The notes under the pieces were generated by a model. That model ran no database searches. It was not told the DNA's origin and was given only the letters and a program-made list of their open reading frames with translations. The position numbers were made by a program, and so were the translations under genes. Positions 60,597 to 64,000 of a stretch of 64,000 bases of DNA are shown here, in pieces. Origin of the DNA: Microvirga sp. VF16 (GTDB lineage: Bacteria; Pseudomonadota; Alphaproteobacteria; Rhizobiales; Beijerinckiaceae); NCBI RefSeq assembly GCF_016864375.1, contig NZ_CP069356.1:930001-994000 (forward strand), given 5' to 3'. The number at the start of each line of letters is the position of its first letter. Within the stretch, counting starts at the first letter, position 1.

Positions 60597-60871
60597 TAAG
60601 TCAGGGAGGACCATAACGAACCCCTTAGCTCTAGTCGTTTCATCGCTGAATGGCTGTGAGCCAAATCAAAGGCTTGTGTGGTGCCGTTCACAGAAGCATG
60701 GGTTGTTTCGAGCGATCCTAGGATCAACCGTAGGAGGTCATCATGAGGCGATCCTCGAAACGCCAGGCCAGACGCTGGGTCATTCAAGAGCTGGCATGCT
60801 GCCTGGAGCAGCGCAGCAAGCCTCTCCCTGCAATCAAGTCGGCGTCGGATTGATGTTACACTCAAGGGCAT
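60596..60871 (-). CDS. Hypothetical protein ending at the terminator
   Basis: 91 codons from the ATG at 60871 (GGATGGAG upstream). Contains IRRRLDCRERLAALLQAACQ and LLRLILGSLETTHASVNGTT. No family recognised. The adjoining minus-strand terminator is the main reason to keep it. Confidence 0.3.
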   Translation of the reverse strand: MPLSVTSIRRRLDCRERLAALLQAACQLLNDPASGLAFRGSPHDDLLRLILGSLETTHASVNGTTQAFDLAHSHSAMKRLELRGSLWSSLT

Positions 60872-61155
60872 GGGCTCCATCCCGCGTAACGAATGACGAG
60901 ATCGAGAAGGCGAAGGCCCTCTGCGCCAACGACGGCCTCGAGCCGGACCAGAACGTGACGCACGCATACGGCGACGACTTCACCGCCCGGGAGTGGGAGT
61001 ACCGGTGGGCGTTAAATACGGCGATCCCCGTCCAGCCAGTGGTCAGCCCGATGTGGAGGCTGTCCCGGGCCCGCGCGGTTATCGAGCTGGCGTGCCTGCA
61101 GAAGGTGGTCGAGTCCAGCGGCAACATCGTCCCGTTCAGGAGGCGCGATGGCTAG
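60853..61155 (+). CDS. Hypothetical protein
   Basis: 100 codons from the ATG at 60853; the frame is open further upstream to 60676. The core VTNDEIEKAKALCANDGLEP, DQNVTHAYGDDFTAREWEYR and AVIELACLQKVVESSGNIVP looks like a real soluble protein. I do not recognise a family. The start region overlaps the minus-strand hypothetical by 19 nt, so at least one of the two starts is probably wrong. Confidence 0.5.
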   Translation: MLHSRAWAPSRVTNDEIEKAKALCANDGLEPDQNVTHAYGDDFTAREWEYRWALNTAIPVQPVVSPMWRLSRARAVIELACLQKVVESSGNIVPFRRRDG

Positions 61156-61296
61156 CTCGGACGGCCTGGGCTTCGTGCCGGCCGCAGCATCCTGTCGGTC
61201 TGGGGGCCGGTCGCGGCGCTCTCCGCCGATCCGTGTGCAACAGAGCGCACCGTGTTCCAACAGGGCGGTAGACTCTACAAACCGGAGGACACGTGA

Positions 61297-61894
61297 TTGA
61301 GCCATGACACGCTTTCGACCCTCCAGTCACGCCGCCGACTACCTGGTCGGTGTCAAAGCTCACTTGGGCTGCTTCTCGGTGCGGCAGCGGTTATCCCTCT
61401 TCCCATTACGATAGCAGCGGCCAAAGCCCAGCCGCGTGACGGGCAGCAGGTTGCCTTCGATGGCTTTGTTGCCTCGAGTGTGTACGAGGCCTTTCTGGCT
61501 CAATCACGCACCGGTCTGCTGGTTCGGCTTCAAGGCTCTCTCGCGCCTCGCCCAGGCGGGGCAATGGTCGTGTCTTTGCTCGTCGCGCCACCCTCAGCCA
61601 CCGTCCAGCCGCGTGACGCGCAACAGGTCGCGTTGGACGATTTTGCCGCGGCAACTCTGCTGATCAGCAAATGCTTCTCCTGGCATCTTGATCTGAACGA
61701 AGCTGAAAAGCGGTTTTCAGAGCTCAATCTCCAACCGCGTCAATGGCGCGCCGGTGGACGACACTTCTCCTTCTTCAGGGAGCGTCTGTCGTACTACTCA
61801 ACCCTTGTCTCCAAGATGTCTGCAATCCAGGCCTGTGAGGCGGCAGAAGGGGCGTTTGGGCCGAGCGGTCACATCAGGAAAGGATGGATGAGTC
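61297..61894 (+). pseudogene. Hypothetical exported protein with an internal repeat, truncated by IS66
   Basis: From TTG 61297 (GGAGG nine nt upstream) about 199 native codons precede the IS66 end at 61895; the frame then runs ten codons into the IS and stops at 61923. A hydrophobic segment SSLGLLLGAAAVIPLPITIA near the start may be a signal. AQPRDGQQVAFDGF and VQPRDAQQVALDDF, about 60 residues apart, are an internal duplication visible also in the DNA. The part ISKCFSWHLDLNEAEKRFSE, YYSTLVSKMSAIQACEAAEG follows. No family recognised. Truncated at the 3' end by insertion. Confidence 0.45.
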
Positions 61895-61931
61895 GTAAGC
61901 GCGCATTTCAGTGCACCTCGTAAGGCGGCAT

Positions 61932-63527
61932 TCAGGCTGGCTGTTTGTTGAAGTTGAAGGGCAGCAGGTCCTCGATATCGGCATCGTCGGGACGTTGCGG
62001 CAATTCGGTGAGGACGTGTCGTAACCACGCCAAGGGTTCGACGCGGCAGGCCCGGCAGGTCAGCATCAGGCTGTAGATGACGGCGCTGGCATGGGCGCCC
62101 TGGACTGTATCGCTAAAGAGCCAACTCTTCCTGCCTGTTGCAAAAATCCGGATGTCTCGCTCCAGAAGGTTGTTGTCGATCGGCATCCGGCCGTCTTCGG
62201 TATAGCGCGTCAGGTATTCCCACTGGTTGAGCGTGTAGGAGACGGCATCTTCGAGCTTGGTGTCTGGCACAACCTTCGGAGCGATAACGTCGAGCCATGC
62301 CTTGAGGGCGTTCAGGACCGGAACGGCATGTTTCTGGCGAAAGCGGCGTCTGGCGTCGGCTTGCGTTGCGCCCTCATCCGGCTCTTCGTCCCGCGCCTGC
62401 CTTTCAATCCGGTAGAGCTGGTCGAAGAACGTGAGGGCCTGCGCCGGCGGCCCGCCGGGTTTCTTCCTCGCCTTGAGGGCGTCGACAAAGCGCCGCCTGG
62501 CATGAGCCATGCATCCAACATGCGTGGCCCCGTTCACCGTGCGCCAGGCCGAGTAGCCGTCACTCATCAAGATGCCGCGATAGTCGCCGAGGAAGGTCCG
62601 CGGATGTTCCTGCCCGCGGCCGGGCTGGTAATCGAACAGCACGATCGGCTGCTCGCTGTCCTCGCCGCTGCGATAGGTCCACATGTACGAGGTGCTGGTG
62701 GGGTCCTTACCCTCTTCCTTCAGCACCTGAACCGTGGTCTCGTCGCCATGGATGACGGTCTGGGATCGCAGCCGCAGCTTCAGCGCGTCATAGAGGCGAT
62801 GCAGATGCCTCTCGCTCGAACCGATCACCCAATGGCCCAGAGCGCCGCGGCTGACAGGAACCCCGGCCCGTGCGAAGGCCTGCGCCAGGCGATAAAGCGG
62901 CGTGCCGTCGACATATTTGTGAACGAGCGCGAAGGCCAGCGTCGAGGCCGTGGCGATGCTGCCGGGCAAGGGCTGCGCGGGCATCGGCGCGATGACGACG
63001 GGCGTGATGATCCCGGTGCGGTCGCAGTGTCGGCATGCATATTTGAACCGCGCATTCTGCAAAACCTTCGCCTTCACCTCGATCTGCAGCTGCTCGGTCA
63101 CTAGCTCGCCCATGCGATGCATCGGGTTACTGCAGCACGGACAGTTCTTCTGGTCGTCGGCGAGGTCATACTCGACGCGCTCGCGTGGCAGGTTCGCCGG
63201 CAGGGGCCGGCGCCCGCGTTTCTGGCCGTCCGGCTTTTGGGTGTCCGGCAATCCCGTGTCCGGAAGTTCAACGGCATCCGCCTCGGCGCTGCCCTCGTCT
63301 GCATCGGCCTCGCGGGCGACCTGCTCGGCTTCGTTGAAGACGCGATCCATGTGCTTTTCGCTCCGCGGCGCAAACCGATGCAGCCGCGCCAGTGCCAGTT
63401 CTTCCTCCAGCTTGACGATGCGCTGCGAAAGAGCTTCCCGCTCGGCCTTCAGCGCGGTGATTTCGGCCGTATGCGCCGCCAGAAGCGCCATCAACTCCGC
63501 AACGGTCGGGGTGCCGGCTCGAGTCAT
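61932..63527 (-). CDS. tnpC: IS66 transposase TnpC (second element)
   Basis: 531 residues from the ATG at 63527 (a GTG at 63575 overlapping the tnpB stop is also possible). N-terminal coiled coil AELMALLAAHTAEITALKAE, then ARLHRFAPRSEKHMDRVFNE; Cys pairs in KNCPCCSNPMHRM and YACRHCDRTG; DDE domain with Asp in TVIHGDETTVQVLKEEGKDP, Asp in ILMSDGYSAWRTV, and Glu in PIDNNLLERDIRIFATGRKS. The C-terminus ACRVEPLAWLRHVLTELPQR is complete. Intact. Confidence 0.94.
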   Translation of the reverse strand: MTRAGTPTVAELMALLAAHTAEITALKAEREALSQRIVKLEEELALARLHRFAPRSEKHMDRVFNEAEQVAREADADEGSAEADAVELPDTGLPDTQKPDGQKRGRRPLPANLPRERVEYDLADDQKNCPCCSNPMHRMGELVTEQLQIEVKAKVLQNARFKYACRHCDRTGIITPVVIAPMPAQPLPGSIATASTLAFALVHKYVDGTPLYRLAQAFARAGVPVSRGALGHWVIGSSERHLHRLYDALKLRLRSQTVIHGDETTVQVLKEEGKDPTSTSYMWTYRSGEDSEQPIVLFDYQPGRGQEHPRTFLGDYRGILMSDGYSAWRTVNGATHVGCMAHARRRFVDALKARKKPGGPPAQALTFFDQLYRIERQARDEEPDEGATQADARRRFRQKHAVPVLNALKAWLDVIAPKVVPDTKLEDAVSYTLNQWEYLTRYTEDGRMPIDNNLLERDIRIFATGRKSWLFSDTVQGAHASAVIYSLMLTCRACRVEPLAWLRHVLTELPQRPDDADIEDLLPFNFNKQPA

Positions 63528-63571
63528 CGTATTGTTGAATCGGAAGCCTCCCCTGACGTCAACCGGCAACC

Positions 63572-63925
63572 TCACCCGACAAATTCGTATTGCCGCACCG
63601 GATGGCGGACCATCGCGTCGAGATCGATGCCGTCGAGCAGCCAGTGCAACTGCTCGGCGTCAAGCAGGACCACCGTCTCCGGCCGCCGCGGCCAGCGGAA
63701 CTTGTCTTGCGTCAGCGCCTTCAGCACCAGCACAAAGCCCGACCGGTCAAAGAACAGCAACTTTATCCGGGTACGCCGGCGATTGCAGAAGGCAAACACC
63801 GCACGCTCGAACGGGTTGAGGCCCATCGCCTGCTCGACCAGGATCGCCAAGGTGTTGATCCCGGCCCGGAAGTCGATCGGATCCCGGTGCAGGTAGACGC
63901 GCAGATCATCAGCGAGCCGGAACAT
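63572..63925 (-). CDS. tnpB: IS66 TnpB accessory protein (second element)
   Basis: 117 residues: MFRLADDLRVYLHRDPIDFR, AGINTLAILVEQAMGLNPFE, VFAFCNRRRTRIKLLFFDRS and FVLVLKALTQDKFRWPRRPE, the IS66 TnpB (Orf2) core. Start overlaps the tnpA end by 17 nt, and the stop overlaps a possible GTG start of tnpC by 4 nt (GTGA), the usual tight packing. Confidence 0.94.
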   Translation of the reverse strand: MFRLADDLRVYLHRDPIDFRAGINTLAILVEQAMGLNPFERAVFAFCNRRRTRIKLLFFDRSGFVLVLKALTQDKFRWPRRPETVVLLDAEQLHWLLDGIDLDAMVRHPVRQYEFVG

Positions 63926-64000
63926 GGCACCGCCCCAGCGCTTCGATCATCGCCGACAGAACCTGCGCATCCGCATCGTCCAGCTCCAGCCGCACCCCGT
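63909..64000 (-). CDS. tnpA: IS66 TnpA, C-terminal end (partial)
   Basis: The last 30 codons, VRLELDDADAQVLSAMIEAL then GRCHVPAR, ending at 63909. This matches the C-terminus of IS66 TnpA upstream of tnpB. The rest of the gene lies beyond the window edge. Confidence 0.75.
   Translation of the reverse strand, partial: GVRLELDDADAQVLSAMIEALGRCHVPAR

Larger units (their letters stand above)
61895..64000 (-). mobile_element. Second IS66-family element (right end outside window)
   Basis: The left end GTAAGCGCGCATTTCAGTGC at 61895 has the IS66 GTAAGCG signature, followed by tnpC, tnpB and the end of tnpA on the minus strand. It is a different subgroup from the 21.7-kb element: different TnpC and TnpB sequences. 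The 8 nt before it are GATGAGTC; the matching duplicate lies beyond the window. Confidence 0.88.

Noticed and set aside
62091..63104. 337-codon plus-strand frame in the second IS66
   Set aside because: Mirror of tnpC on the opposite strand.
1..64000. CRISPR arrays, tRNA or rRNA genes, prophage modules
   Set aside because: No regularly spaced repeats, no cloverleaf or rRNA sequence noticed, and no phage structural or integrase genes.

Overview
The window is GC-rich, alphaproteobacterial accessory chromosome. Its DUF6894, DUF6130, XapX and small helical proteins, the many LysR/AraC regulators and its IS types suggest Hyphomicrobiales, possibly Methylobacteriaceae such as Microvirga; that placement is inference. 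I see no rRNA, tRNA, CRISPR array or phage genes. Both edges cut genes: a receiver-like protein on the left and an IS66 tnpA on the right.

Layout. 1-15.8 kb is a patchwork of stress and detoxification genes: DUF3095, the divergent ohr/ohrR pair with palindromic operators, an epoxide hydrolase, an AraC regulator, a CorA-type transporter, a glyoxalase-family protein, a flavin disulfide oxidoreductase, a Tat-exported ABM protein, DUF302, an amidase, DUF6130 and a LysR regulator. Two decayed loci lie inside it: a frameshifted nucleotidyltransferase and a degraded inverted second copy of the epoxide-hydrolase module. 16.1-19.2 kb holds two SDRs and an MFS exporter. 19.5-26.1 kb is damaged: a frameshifted patatin gene, a MITE-like element, and a LysR remnant split by an IS66 element that itself carries an IS4-family element. 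Both insertions keep their target-site duplications. 26.3-29.4 kb is a LysR gene with two TRAP permease genes but no binding protein. 29.7-32.0 kb is an IS1182-type remnant cut by an IS6-family element that also truncates a pirin gene.

32.1-44.9 kb is the most coherent part. Three extradiol-type ring-cleaving dioxygenases of the MhqO/LinE-like VOC group, an MhqD-like hydrolase, a DoxX gene and two AraC regulators are followed by a plus-strand run of isochorismatase-fold hydrolase, XapX, Tat-exported amidohydrolase, DoxX, MFS-ABM exporter and alpha/beta hydrolase. By analogy with the MhqR regulon of Bacillus, I infer a quinone/catechol or electrophile detoxification island. 45-51.2 kb adds an MFS exporter, a second isochorismatase-fold hydrolase, an outer-membrane barrel of the alginate-export type, a patatin lipoprotein and maleylacetate reductase, the last also an aromatic-ring pathway enzyme. 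51.8-58.8 kb holds DUF4405, cytochrome P460, an exported hydrolase with a divergent LysR, two small proteins, and a LysR/aldehyde dehydrogenase divergent pair. 59-64 kb ends in an IS110 transposase, uncharacterised genes and a second, unrelated IS66 element that truncates its neighbour.

At least five genes are broken by frameshift or insertion, so this reads as a region of gain and decay. No convincing defence or wholly new system was found. The best candidates for new biology are the ring-cleavage island and the amidohydrolase operon with its Cys/His-rich tail.
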